Source of the DNA: Algirhabdus cladophorae
GTDB taxonomy: Bacteria; Pseudomonadota; Alphaproteobacteria; Rhodobacterales; Rhodobacteraceae
NCBI RefSeq assembly: GCF_044772865.1
Contig: NZ_CP173029.1
Coordinates: 2,976,001-3,040,000 of the forward strand
Direction of reading: 5' to 3'
DNA length: 64,000 bases
Part shown: positions 50,298 through 59,472 of the stretch, in pieces
How positions within the stretch are numbered: position 1 is the stretch's first letter
How the letters are laid out: every line of letters begins with the position of its first letter
The notes under the pieces: model-generated
What the model was told of the DNA's origin: nothing
The model's database searches: none
Seen by the model: only the letters and a program-made list of their open reading frames with translations
Translations under genes and position numbers: made by a program

Positions 50298-53200
50298 TTA
50301 TTCCGCGGCCATCAGAACGACGGTTTCTTCAGATGTTTTGGATGTAGTATCCGCCACTTTTGCCGAAGCTTTTTTGCTCGCGTAGACAAGAACAAAGGCC
50401 GCTGGGGTAAAACAAAATGAGATCACCGAAGACAGCAAAACACCGCCCGCGATCGCCACAGCAAAGGGCGGCCAGAAGCCACCGCCAGCCAAGATCAGTG
50501 GCAAAAAGCCCCCAAAGGTAGTGATTGTAGTGGATATGATATGGCGACTGGATCCGGTTACGACCCGTGCAATGGCGCGTGTGTCGCCAGATGCTGCATC
50601 TGGATCAGCCTTAAGGCCCGTTAAGATGATGATCGCTGCGTTAATGGAAACTCCGATTGAGCCGATCACACCAATGATTGCGTTGATACCAAACGGGAAT
50701 TGCATCACGGCAAGCGACAGCATCGACAGACCTGCCGACAATACGCACACAATCAATGCAATTGCCGTGAGGCGGAACGAGTTGAACGTCAGCACAATCG
50801 TTGCAATGGTCAAGGTCACGATCAGACCAACGGAGGCCAGCAAATTACCCAATGTGTCGGACCGTGCATCGCTGTCGCCGCCCAACTCAATCCGGTAGCC
50901 TGGAGGCACTTCAAACCCATTGGCTTCCAATGCTGAAAGCGTGTCCTGAAGCGCTTCTTCTGGCAATACACCGGGCACAATGAACGCTTGGACCGTGTTT
51001 ATCCGCTCGCCGTTGCGGCGGGTGATAACGCTTTCAGCAGGTTCCAGCACTGGGGTCGCAAGCTCTGAAAAAGGGACTGTGGGCAAGGCACCAGTCGCCG
51101 CAACCGCACCTGCATTTGGGATCAGGATCGGCAGATCAGCAATGCCTTCTACATTGCTGCGCAAATCCGCGCCAAAGCGGACGCGCACGGGCAATTGATC
51201 CGTACCTTCAACAAGGCTACCGCCCGTGACACCGACCAAGCCTGCCTCGAGTTGTGCCGCCACATCCGTAAGGTTCATGCCCAAAAGGCGGACTGCGGAT
51301 TCGTCGATCTCATAGCGAATTTGAGGTGCGCCCCCAACGACGCCTGCCCGAACTTGTGTGATCAACGGCAGATCGGCCATAACGGCCCGTGCCTCATCGC
51401 CCAGATCGCGCAGCAGTCTCAGGTCAGGACCCACGAGGCGAACCTCAATCGGGGCCGCAACGGGGGGGCCTTGGACCAGATCACGCACGATGATGCGGGC
51501 TTGTGCGAACTCTGCATCCAACTGGGCCTGCAACTGTGGAACAATGCGGGCGGCATCCTCTGCCGTTACGGTTTTGATCATCGCCTGTGCGTAGCCCGGT
51601 TCAGCCGAGCGGCCGCCAGTGATGTTGTAGTAAAAAGCGGGGCCCGATTGACCGATGGACCAGTACACCCGGTCGACCCCTTCATAGGCTGCAAGCAACG
51701 TATCGATCTCTTGCGCCACAGCTGCGGTTTTGTTGATTGATGTACCGGGGGGCATATCGACCTCAACATAGAATTGATCCCGCTCCACCCCCGGAAAGAA
51801 CTGTGCCGTCAGGGTCGGGAAGGCGGCAAAGCCCAGCACCGGTAGGATCAATGCGAAGGCAATAGAGCGAACGGGATTGCGGACTGATAGGGCAATCAGG
51901 GCCTCAAACCCACGTCCCAAAGCAGGCAGCCGGATGCCAGACGGCGTGCCGGTCTTCAACAGCCATCCAGCCAGCGCGGGTGTCACGGTGAGGGCAATCA
52001 GTAACGACCAGATCAGCATCAAAACCACAGCGATTGCGATTGAACCTACGAAATCACCAGCAGGTCCCGGTAACAGGATCATCGGAGTAAAGGATAGCGC
52101 CGTTGTAACGGTTGACGCCAAAAGCGGTGCCGCAAGGCGTTTGGTGGCGTCGCCCACGGCGTCGATGCGGTCCAGTCCACGGCCAAGGCGTTGTCGCACT
52201 TCGTCCACCATTACAATTGCAGCATCAACGAGCAGACCCAAGGCAACAATCAGGCCAGTGACAGACATTTGATGAATGGGCAGACCAAGAAAATTCATAC
52301 TTGCCAATGTGGCCAGCGACACGACAGGCAAAACAACGGCAACAATAGCAGCGGCGCGCAAACCCAAGGTGATGAACAAAACGGCCACAACCAAGGCCAC
52401 GCCAATGGCCATATTGGTGCCCACTTCGGACAATCGGTCAGCGGTGTAGGTGCTTTGATCGAACATTAGGGTCTCGGACAGACCGACAGGGATCGTCGCC
52501 TGACCGGCGGCCAGTTCGCCTCTCACAAAGGACATCCAGCGGTCTATTTGCACGCCATCTTGCGCCAGAACTCCAACAAGGACAGCACGTTTGCCATTGG
52601 CCATTGCCATTTCCGAGGCAGGCGTGCGCATGCCTCGTGTAATCGTCGCAATATCGGCCAGCGTGACAGTGGTGGCATTGGCATTTTGCCGTAAAACCAC
52701 ATCCCCAATGCGATCCAAGGCCTCGATTGCACCAGAAATGTTGATCGTCAAATCCATATCGGTGCTTTGAAACCGACCTGATTGAACCTTGCCATCTGCC
52801 GCAGTGATCAACCTCGAGATTTCTTGCGCTGTCAGGCCCAAGGCCGCAGCGGCCTGCGTATCAACCGACACCAGAACTTCGTCCTCGGGCTCTCCGAACA
52901 GATCTACGGCGCGGGTTGACGGGATCGAGCGTAGCCGGTCCGCGAGGGCGTCAGCATGAGCGTTAACGATAGAATGAGGGACCCCTTCGTGTTCGGCGGT
53001 CACCGCAACGACGGCGGAATAGGCAGAAATGCCTTCTGCATTGAAATCTGGCGGTTGCACGCCAGCGGGAAATGCCCGCCGCGCCGCTTCAACCGCGTCG
53101 CGTGCTTCGGACCAGACCTGCTCAATCGTGGCATCATCCAACGTTTGCAACAACTCGATTGAGACAACCGAAACCCCAGAACGGGAAACAGAGGTTATCG

Positions 53201-53429
53201 TGTCGACTTCTGGAATAGACTGAAGCTCTTCCTCGATCTCAGCTGTGACCAAAGTCTCAACGCGGGCGGGATCTGCACCCGGAAACTGGGTGGTGACCGT
53301 CGCAAAGAGGTTTGTGATCGTTGGATCCTCTTGACGACCAAGCGACAAAAAGGACGACAAACCGGCGGAAATCAAGACAAGTAAAATGAGTGCCACAAGA
53401 CGTGGTTGGCGGAAGGTCAGCGTGTTCAT
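50298..53429 (-). CDS. RND-type efflux permease (inner-membrane pump)
   Basis: 1043 residues from ATG 53429 (MNTLTFRQPRLVALILLVLI). Twelve spans in two repeats with two large periplasmic loops. GRQEDPTITNLFATVTTQFP opens the first pore loop. TM4 reads LGLLVDAAIVMVDEV (about 400), where AcrB has two adjacent Asp; only the first is kept. TM10 reads IGVSINAAIIILTGL, where AcrB has a conserved Lys. It follows the membrane fusion gene with 4 bp between. It exports lipophilic or toxic compounds; substrate unknown. No outer-membrane channel gene is present nearby. Confidence 0.88.
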   Translation of the reverse strand: MNTLTFRQPRLVALILLVLISAGLSSFLSLGRQEDPTITNLFATVTTQFPGADPARVETLVTAEIEEELQSIPEVDTITSVSRSGVSVVSIELLQTLDDATIEQVWSEARDAVEAARRAFPAGVQPPDFNAEGISAYSAVVAVTAEHEGVPHSIVNAHADALADRLRSIPSTRAVDLFGEPEDEVLVSVDTQAAAALGLTAQEISRLITAADGKVQSGRFQSTDMDLTINISGAIEALDRIGDVVLRQNANATTVTLADIATITRGMRTPASEMAMANGKRAVLVGVLAQDGVQIDRWMSFVRGELAAGQATIPVGLSETLMFDQSTYTADRLSEVGTNMAIGVALVVAVLFITLGLRAAAIVAVVLPVVSLATLASMNFLGLPIHQMSVTGLIVALGLLVDAAIVMVDEVRQRLGRGLDRIDAVGDATKRLAAPLLASTVTTALSFTPMILLPGPAGDFVGSIAIAVVLMLIWSLLIALTVTPALAGWLLKTGTPSGIRLPALGRGFEALIALSVRNPVRSIAFALILPVLGFAAFPTLTAQFFPGVERDQFYVEVDMPPGTSINKTAAVAQEIDTLLAAYEGVDRVYWSIGQSGPAFYYNITGGRSAEPGYAQAMIKTVTAEDAARIVPQLQAQLDAEFAQARIIVRDLVQGPPVAAPIEVRLVGPDLRLLRDLGDEARAVMADLPLITQVRAGVVGGAPQIRYEIDESAVRLLGMNLTDVAAQLEAGLVGVTGGSLVEGTDQLPVRVRFGADLRSNVEGIADLPILIPNAGAVAATGALPTVPFSELATPVLEPAESVITRRNGERINTVQAFIVPGVLPEEALQDTLSALEANGFEVPPGYRIELGGDSDARSDTLGNLLASVGLIVTLTIATIVLTFNSFRLTAIALIVCVLSAGLSMLSLAVMQFPFGINAIIGVIGSIGVSINAAIIILTGLKADPDAASGDTRAIARVVTGSSRHIISTTITTFGGFLPLILAGGGFWPPFAVAIAGGVLLSSVISFCFTPAAFVLVYASKKASAKVADTTSKTSEETVVLMAAE

Positions 53430-53433
53430 GATC

Positions 53434-54561
53434 TTAGCCCTCGCCTGCGAGGATCTGTACCTGCTGACCGGGCACAACGCGGTGCGCCCCAGATTGGATC
53501 ATCTGCGTGCCTTGGGCAAAGCTCCCCCGGACAAAGGCCTGCTCGTCTTGTAGATACAAGACTTCAACTGCCGCGGTGCGCACAATTCCGTCTTCCACCA
53601 CTAAAACCGTCCAAATACTGCCCGAACCTTGCTGGAGGGCGTCTAGCCCGATCCAAGTGCCTGTGGCCTGAACAGTGGTTTCAAGCGACAGCGTCGCAGA
53701 TTGGCCAAAGGCAAATGTGGCGTCGCTTTGCAGCGAGAACAAGGCGGTCCGGGTCCGGGTGGCAGGGTCAATGTCCGGGCGCAATTGGTCTAGTGTTGCG
53801 GGATAGTCGATCCCGTTAACAACAATTGAAACCTGACCAATATCTTCTGCGGACAGGTGCAGGGGCAAGCCCACACGCACTTGCGGGGTGCTGGTTTCAA
53901 TAAGCGTCAAGACGGATTGGCCTGCCGTCAGGGTTTCCATTTCTTCGACATCCTGCGCACCGACACGACCTGCAAAAGGCGCATATAGCACTGATTTTTC
54001 GCTGTTGATATCAAGCGTCAGAAGGGCTGCGTCGATTTCGCTGATGCGGCTGGTCAATTCGTCAAAGGTTGCTTGGGCTTGGTCCAGCGTCTCTTGACTG
54101 GAGAACCCTTCGGCCTGCAAATCTTGCGCCCGAGCAAGGCGCGTTTTCGCAAAGGTCAGCTGCGCACGGGTCGCATTCTGCGAGGCGAGAAGGCGTTTGC
54201 GTTCCGCATCCAGCAGGGATGTATCAAGCCGCGCCACAAGTTCCCCTTTTGCGACGCTATCGCCTTCGCCTACCAACAACTTGGACAGCCTACCGTTCAG
54301 TTCAAACGACAAAAGGGCCTCAGTGGCCGGTTCGATCTGTCCCAGAAAGCGGCGCTGGGTCGTATATTCGTGGGCCAACGTAATCGGAGCGACAGACACT
54401 GGGACCGTTTTGGCAGCGTCCGGTGTCGGGGCACTTGCTGCGCGGTTCGCCAGCGCCTCAGAACCGAACGTGATGGCCACGCCAGCGGTTGCGATGACAA
54501 CAACCGTGCCAGTTACAATGACCAGACGTTTCACTATCTGCTTGAGTATTGAATGTGCCAT
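53434..54561 (-). CDS. RND efflux periplasmic adaptor (membrane fusion protein)
   Basis: 375 residues. One N-terminal membrane anchor (LVIVTGTVVVIATAGVAITF, about 13-32), then a biotinyl-lipoyl half (FLGQIEPATEALLSFELNGR), an alpha-hairpin (about 110-190, LLASQNATRAQLTFAKTRLA) and YAPFAGRVGAQDVEEMETLT, then beta-barrel and membrane-proximal parts. It bridges the RND pump to an outer-membrane channel. It is divergent from the tetR gene, with a perfect palindrome between them. Confidence 0.88.
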   Translation of the reverse strand: MAHSILKQIVKRLVIVTGTVVVIATAGVAITFGSEALANRAASAPTPDAAKTVPVSVAPITLAHEYTTQRRFLGQIEPATEALLSFELNGRLSKLLVGEGDSVAKGELVARLDTSLLDAERKRLLASQNATRAQLTFAKTRLARAQDLQAEGFSSQETLDQAQATFDELTSRISEIDAALLTLDINSEKSVLYAPFAGRVGAQDVEEMETLTAGQSVLTLIETSTPQVRVGLPLHLSAEDIGQVSIVVNGIDYPATLDQLRPDIDPATRTRTALFSLQSDATFAFGQSATLSLETTVQATGTWIGLDALQQGSGSIWTVLVVEDGIVRTAAVEVLYLQDEQAFVRGSFAQGTQMIQSGAHRVVPGQQVQILAGEG

Positions 54562-54579
54562 AACCTGTCCTCTCGCAAT

Positions 54580-54608
54580 GTTAGAGACTCTAACTTATAT
54601 GTTAGAAC
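54580..54608. promoter_or_regulatory. TetR operator candidate between efflux genes and tetR
   Basis: GTTAGAGACTCTAAC (54580-54594) is a perfect 15-bp palindrome centred on one A. A third half-site GTTAGAAC follows at 54601-54608. It lies 19 bp upstream of the adaptor start and about 45-70 bp upstream of tetR, so binding would cover both promoters. Confidence 0.75.
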
Positions 54609-54652
54609 TTCTTACTTTGACAAGTGTTACGGCCCATGAAATGAATTGGATC

Positions 54653-55270
54653 ATGAATAAATCACCCGAACCCAAAAAACGCGGCACGTATCATCATGGC
54701 GATTTGCGATCTCAATTGATCGAAGCAACGCGCCAGTTGGTCGAGGAAAAAGGACCCGATAATTTCTCGGTATCCGAGGCGTGTCGGCGCGCGGGCGTCT
54801 CAACCGCAGCACCGTATAAGCACTTCACAGATAAGACAGAAATGCTGCGCGAAGTTGCCGCTGCTGGGATGGTGCGTCAGTCGGAACAGATGATGGCAGA
54901 ACTGATGCCGCATCCAGACGGAAGTCGGGCCCGCATCGTGGCGCTGGGCCGGGTCTACGTTCGGTTTGCTATAGCTGAACCGGGGGTTTTTCGCCTGATG
55001 TTTACGTGGTCAGGGGAAACCGAGGAAGATCAACAGCTTGAGGCGTTAGGCGATTCAAAATACGCAGTTGTCCAAATGGAAGTCGCGAAATGTCATGGCC
55101 GAAGCGAGATTGAAGAAACGGACCGCGAGAAGGCTTTTATGCTGTGGAGTTTTGTCCACGGATTATCCTTTCTGACAATCGATGGAAAACTGGCAGACGA
55201 CAAAATGCCCCGAGGCTTGGACTCTATTTTAGAGGAAATAGCATCGCGGATTGTTCCTGCAGCAAGCTAG
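54653..55270 (+). CDS. TetR-family repressor of the RND efflux pair
   Basis: 205 residues from ATG 54653; ATG 54641 (four codons earlier) is an alternative. HTH region RGTYHHGDLRSQLIEATRQL, then SVSEACRRAGVSTAAPYKHF (about 43-62), the TetR recognition helix being STAAPYKHF. The rest is the helical ligand-binding domain with the TetR_C-type stretch LGRVYVRFAIAEPGVFRLMF. A palindrome sits just upstream, and a strong terminator follows. It likely represses the divergent efflux genes and itself until an exported compound binds. Confidence 0.88.
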   Translation: MNKSPEPKKRGTYHHGDLRSQLIEATRQLVEEKGPDNFSVSEACRRAGVSTAAPYKHFTDKTEMLREVAAAGMVRQSEQMMAELMPHPDGSRARIVALGRVYVRFAIAEPGVFRLMFTWSGETEEDQQLEALGDSKYAVVQMEVAKCHGRSEIEETDREKAFMLWSFVHGLSFLTIDGKLADDKMPRGLDSILEEIASRIVPAAS

Positions 55271-55306
55271 CACATCTCGCAGCGTCCAGCAGGGTCAGTC
55301 AGGCGG

Positions 55307-55340
55307 GCCGCCCTGAGATTGGGCGGCTAAAGATTTTTTT
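55307..55340 (+). terminator. Rho-independent terminator of tetR
   Basis: GCCGCCC (55307-55313), 7-nt loop TGAGATT, GGGCGGC (55321-55327), followed by TAAAGATTTTTTT to 55340. A strong 7-bp GC stem, 36 bp after the tetR stop. Confidence 0.88.
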
Positions 55341-55350
55341 GCGATCGGGG

Positions 55351-55545
55351 CTAGGCGTCTAAAGTCGCGGCTTTAATCGCCGCTTCCAGTACAGATTGAT
55401 CACCGATGTGGTTGGCCAAAACAAGAATGAGCCGCGCATTTAAGGCATGCATATCCTCGACAGTCAGGCCATCATGGGCCTTCAGCAAGGCGGCATAAAA
55501 GTCGTCTGGCGCGTCAAAATTCGCGTCGAGCGTCAATTCGGTCAT
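55351..55545 (-). CDS. DUF2783 protein
   Basis: 64 residues, no signal or membrane span: MTELTLDANFDAPDDFYAAL, then HDGLTVEDMHALNARLILVL and ANHIGDQSVLEAAIKAA. The pattern matches DUF2783, small helical proteins of unknown function found beside aromatic-degradation monooxygenases in alphaproteobacteria. It starts on the stop of the FAD monooxygenase (ATGA), so it is probably an accessory to that enzyme. Last gene of the homogentisate operon. Confidence 0.75.
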   Translation of the reverse strand: MTELTLDANFDAPDDFYAALLKAHDGLTVEDMHALNARLILVLANHIGDQSVLEAAIKAATLDA

Positions 55546-57170
55546 TGAAGAGCCCCTCCCAATGTACGCGTTACTGCACTGGCGACTGCGACGGCATCAA
55601 ATTCGACCCACCGGGCCGCCACGTGTTGGTCTGGACGGATCAGATAAACGCCACTTTCATGCCCCCCAAGATAGCGCGTGGCCACGGCCTTTGTGGGGGT
55701 TGCATCCGCTGTAACATGCACAACGTCCAAGGCGCCGCATTGCGCGATTATGGTCTCAGGGACCTCTGTATTAATCGCCAGCAGTGTGAATCTGTCACCC
55801 AATTGATCAAGTAAAAACCCATTTGTCAGGGGCGCATCACAGCAAGGCGCACCGGGGCGTGTGCGTTGAGGTCCATCAGGCAAAGCGTCATCTGAGTTCA
55901 GCAGAGATCCGTCATAGGTGCAGGGCACTGACAAACGGCCCGAATTCACCAGACTTTGGGCAAAACCGTGCTGTTCAACCAGATCGAGAACCGCATCGCG
56001 AAACAGGGTATGGGCCGGATTGCGCGGCGTCAGAAAATCGGCTGTTCGGCTGGAATTTTTGATGTTCTCGAGCCCGCCATATTTGCGTTCGGAATGATAA
56101 CTGTCCAGCAGCGCGTCACCTGCCTGCCCTTTGATCACAGCCGCCAATTTCCAGCCAAGGTTATCTACATCCTGCATACCGCCATTGGCACCACGCGCGC
56201 CAAAGGGGCTGACCTGATGGGCGCTGTCACCTGCAAAAAACACGCGCCCATGACGGTATTTGTCCATGGTGCAGCAGCGGAAGGTGTAAATCGACGTCCA
56301 TTCCAGCTCGAACGCGACGTCGTCGCCGATCATCCCGGCAACCCGTTCGCGGATCTTTTCTGGTTTCAGCTCTGCCTCTCGATCAATGTCCCAGCCAAGC
56401 TGAAAGTCCAGACGCCAGATGTCATCGGGCTGTTTGTGCAGCAACGCCGTTTCGCCCCGATTGAACGGGGGATTGAACCAAAACCGACGCTCGGTTGGGA
56501 AATCGGCCGCCATTTTAATATCCGCAATAAGGAAGTTGTCCTCAAACACACGTCCTTCAAAATCCAGCCCCATCATCGACCGGATCGGCGAGTTCGCACC
56601 GTCCCCAGCGACAAGGTAATCTGCCTCAACCTGATAGGGTCCGTCCGGGGTATCTATATCCAAGACAACATAATCGTCGTGTTGGGTGACCCCCGTCACA
56701 CAGTTGCGCCCCCGGATTTCAATGGGTGCGCCCAGCGCTTGTTGGCGACGAATTTCTTCGACGAGGAATTGTTCAAAATAGGGCTGTTGCAAATTGATAA
56801 AGGCGGGGCGTTTGTGCCCGTCTTCGGGCAGCAGGTTGAAACTATACGCTTCCTTTTCGTCGCGAAACACGCGGCCCACATTCCACACGACACCTTTGTT
56901 CACCATCGGATCACCGCATCCCAGACGGTCGCAAATCTCGAGCGTCCGTTTGGCAAAACAAATCGCGCGACTGCCCTTGCCCACACCATCATGATCGTCC
57001 AGCACAAGACAGGGCACATCTTTGCGCCCAAGGTCCAGCGCGAGGCCCATGCCAATCGGCCCACCACCTACAATGACAACGGGGTGGCGCACGGGTGCCG
57101 TTGCATCCTGATCCGCGACCTTGCTGTAAGGGTACAGCTGAAGGACAGTTTCGTACCTGACTGCAACCAT
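55542..57170 (-). CDS. FAD-dependent aromatic monooxygenase (MhpA/PheA type)
   Basis: 542 residues from ATG 57170 (MVAVRYETVLQLYPYSKVAD). FAD-binding motif VVIVGGGPIGMGLALDLGRK (about 30-49), DG motif AGDGANSPIR (about 188-197), FFAGDSAHQVSPFGARGANG (about 310-329) with the GD motif that contacts FAD and ribityl. The C-terminus is a thioredoxin-like domain. Acts on phenolic substrates, adding one oxygen. Its position with hmgA and fahA suggests it makes homogentisate or feeds the pathway, but the substrate cannot be read from sequence. Confidence 0.82.
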   Translation of the reverse strand: MVAVRYETVLQLYPYSKVADQDATAPVRHPVVIVGGGPIGMGLALDLGRKDVPCLVLDDHDGVGKGSRAICFAKRTLEICDRLGCGDPMVNKGVVWNVGRVFRDEKEAYSFNLLPEDGHKRPAFINLQQPYFEQFLVEEIRRQQALGAPIEIRGRNCVTGVTQHDDYVVLDIDTPDGPYQVEADYLVAGDGANSPIRSMMGLDFEGRVFEDNFLIADIKMAADFPTERRFWFNPPFNRGETALLHKQPDDIWRLDFQLGWDIDREAELKPEKIRERVAGMIGDDVAFELEWTSIYTFRCCTMDKYRHGRVFFAGDSAHQVSPFGARGANGGMQDVDNLGWKLAAVIKGQAGDALLDSYHSERKYGGLENIKNSSRTADFLTPRNPAHTLFRDAVLDLVEQHGFAQSLVNSGRLSVPCTYDGSLLNSDDALPDGPQRTRPGAPCCDAPLTNGFLLDQLGDRFTLLAINTEVPETIIAQCGALDVVHVTADATPTKAVATRYLGGHESGVYLIRPDQHVAARWVEFDAVAVASAVTRTLGGALQ

Positions 57171-57175
57171 GCCAC

Positions 57176-58126
57176 TTACCCCTGTAGGGCCTCCCACATT
57201 TCGATATCACGTTTATCGGTCCAAATGCGCGGGTGGGCGATGCCGCGAGCCTCGTCATAGGCGCGCGACACGTTGAACGGCAGACAGTGTTCGTAAATCG
57301 CGTAGTCCGCAAACTTTGGGTCGCATTCCGCCCGTACTGCGTCCCATGCGTCTTTAAGGCTGCCACCTTTGACCGCTACGCGGGCTGCTGGTGCATAGGT
57401 GGAATTTACGAAATCCCGGGTGCTTTCGATGGCGCGGTCTACGGCCTGCTGACCGATCAATGCGCCGCCGCGTCCCGGCGCAATCGCATCTACATCATAG
57501 GCTTTGATCTTGTCCAGCGTCGCGCCCCAATCGGCAAAATGCCCATCACCACAGTAACACGCCGAGTGATCTTCAACGATATCACCTGTGAACATGACGT
57601 TCTGATCCGGCACGTGGATCACCGTGTCACCAGCCGTATGAGCCCGACCGATTTGTTTGATATCGACGCGGCGATTGCCCAAATACACTGTCATGCTGTC
57701 ACTGAATGTGGTGGTGGGCCACGTCAGGCCCGGGATGCTTTCATGGCCTTCGAACAAACGTGGAAAGCGCTGAAATTCACTGTCCCAGTCTTCTTGGCCA
57801 CGCTCTACCACCATGGACCGCGCAACGTCTGACATGATGACTTGGGACGCCCCAAAGGCCGAAGCGCCCAAAACCCGCACCGCGTGATAGTGGGTCGTGA
57901 CCAAGTGGCTGATGGGCTTGTCTGTGACCTCACGCACCTTTTCGATGACTTTGTTGGCCAGCCGCGGGGTGGCTTGGGCCTCGACGATCATGACACTGTC
58001 GTCACCGATGATCACCCCTGAATTGGGATCCCCTTCGGCGGTAAAGGCATAGAGCCCGTCACCGATTTCATCAAAAGTAATTTTCTTTTCAGACATATCC
58101 CCTTGGGATGCGAATGCTTTTGCCAT
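57176..58126 (-). CDS. Metallo-beta-lactamase-fold protein with altered zinc site
   Basis: 316 residues; AAGGA lies about 8 bases before ATG 58126 and M11 is an alternative start. The fold is recognised by VIIGDDSVMIVEAQATP, LVTTHYHAVRVLGASAF, RAHTAGDTVIHVPDQNVMFT and GDIVEDHSACYCGD. The usual HxHxDH reads HYHAVR and the final GHG reads GRG, so all three ligands of the second zinc appear replaced while the first zinc site (His, His and His of AHT) is kept. It probably hydrolyses a lactone or thioester intermediate of the aromatic pathway, but that is inference. Confidence 0.78.
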   Translation of the reverse strand: MAKAFASQGDMSEKKITFDEIGDGLYAFTAEGDPNSGVIIGDDSVMIVEAQATPRLANKVIEKVREVTDKPISHLVTTHYHAVRVLGASAFGASQVIMSDVARSMVVERGQEDWDSEFQRFPRLFEGHESIPGLTWPTTTFSDSMTVYLGNRRVDIKQIGRAHTAGDTVIHVPDQNVMFTGDIVEDHSACYCGDGHFADWGATLDKIKAYDVDAIAPGRGGALIGQQAVDRAIESTRDFVNSTYAPAARVAVKGGSLKDAWDAVRAECDPKFADYAIYEHCLPFNVSRAYDEARGIAHPRIWTDKRDIEMWEALQG

Positions 58127-58137
58127 TTCCTTGGTCC

Positions 58138-59382
58138 TTATTTGGGGAATTTACGAGCGGGCTGGATCGTGCCGGAACACATGCCAAAGCCAATTTTGTA
58201 ACCGTCGCCAAGCGCCGCTCCTCGTAGGGTCAGTGTATCGCCGTCTTCGATAAAGCTGCGTATTTCGCCACTGTCGAGGGTCATCGGTTCCTTACCGCCC
58301 CACGTCAGTTCCAGCAACGATCCACGTTGGGATTTTTCGGGGCCCGAGATCGTACCAGACCCGATCAGATCGCCAGTATTCATCGCGCAACCTGATGTCG
58401 CATGATGCGCCAACTGTTGGGCAGCGGAATAATACATCTGATTGTAGTTGGTGCGCGCAATGGTTGTTTCAGGCTGACCTGCCGGGGCCATGGTTACTTC
58501 GAGATCAATATCATAAAGCATGGGCCCCGGTTCATGCAGATGCGGCAACAGATCCTTTTCGCGCGCTGGTGTGCTGGTGCGGAAAGGGTCAAGGGCGGCC
58601 TTTGTCACAATCCAAGGGCTGATCGAGGTTGCAAAGGCCTTGGCCTGAAACGGTCCGAGCGGCTGATACTCCCACGCCTGAATATCGCGCGCGGACCAAT
58701 CGTTGAGCAGCACATAACCAAAGATCATGTCGTCTGCCTGTTGCACGGATACAGGATCGCCCATGGTGTTTGCGCCGCCAACAATCGCCCCCATTTCCAA
58801 TTCAATATCCAGCCGTTTGCATGGGCCAAAGCTGGGCATTTGGGCATCTGGCGCTTTGGTTTGCCCGTTGGGCCGGACAATATCCGTGCCGGACACAACG
58901 ACAGTCGATGCGCGTCCGTTGTAGCCAATGGGAATATGCAGCCAATTGGGCGGCAAGGCATTGTCCGGACCACGAAACATTGTACCGACATTCGTCGCGT
59001 GGTGTTTGCCCGCGTAAAAGTCGGTGAACTCTGCCACGTTGAAAGGCATGTGCATCACAGCATCTGCTTGCGCCACGAGGGTGTCTGGCATGGTCGCGGC
59101 CCCCTCTGCCAAAAGCTCCATCAGCCGTGTGCGCAACGCATCCCAGATCCGGGGGCTGTGCCCCATTACTGCATTCCAGCTTGGCGCGGCAAACAGCGAC
59201 GTGCCAAGATCGATAAATCCGTCGATTTCAGCGCGGTGCACATCAAAAATCATGTCACCAATGGCCACGCCGCAACGCGGCGCAAGGTCTGGCGTCGAAA
59301 ACACACCGTACGGAAGGTTGTTCAAAGGAAAGAGCGTATCTGCGCTGTTTGCACTTTCAACCCAAGATTTGAGCAACGTCAT
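58138..59382 (-). CDS. fahA: Fumarylacetoacetase
   Basis: 414 residues. The N-terminal SH3-like part (MTLLKSWVESANSADTLFPL) is followed by the FAH catalytic fold: DFYAGKHHATNVGTMFRG (about 128-145; His and Asp of the catalytic dyad), DMIFGYVLLNDWSARDIQAW, and GTISGPEKSQRGSLLELTWG. It cleaves fumarylacetoacetate to fumarate and acetoacetate, last step of homogentisate degradation. 90 bp separate it from hmgA upstream. Normal length. Confidence 0.95.
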   Translation of the reverse strand: MTLLKSWVESANSADTLFPLNNLPYGVFSTPDLAPRCGVAIGDMIFDVHRAEIDGFIDLGTSLFAAPSWNAVMGHSPRIWDALRTRLMELLAEGAATMPDTLVAQADAVMHMPFNVAEFTDFYAGKHHATNVGTMFRGPDNALPPNWLHIPIGYNGRASTVVVSGTDIVRPNGQTKAPDAQMPSFGPCKRLDIELEMGAIVGGANTMGDPVSVQQADDMIFGYVLLNDWSARDIQAWEYQPLGPFQAKAFATSISPWIVTKAALDPFRTSTPAREKDLLPHLHEPGPMLYDIDLEVTMAPAGQPETTIARTNYNQMYYSAAQQLAHHATSGCAMNTGDLIGSGTISGPEKSQRGSLLELTWGGKEPMTLDSGEIRSFIEDGDTLTLRGAALGDGYKIGFGMCSGTIQPARKFPK

Positions 59383-59472
59383 GTTATGTCTTTCGCGTCT
59401 GGTTGGCCATCTGGATAGGCATCGCGGCCTGCGCAGGGTGGAACGGGGTCAAGCGAAAGGAGCTATATCGTT

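Noticed and set aside
50015..50420. Plus-strand frames of 110 and 128 codons
   Set aside because: They overlap each other and run into the end of the RND permease gene on the other strand; composition is not protein-like.
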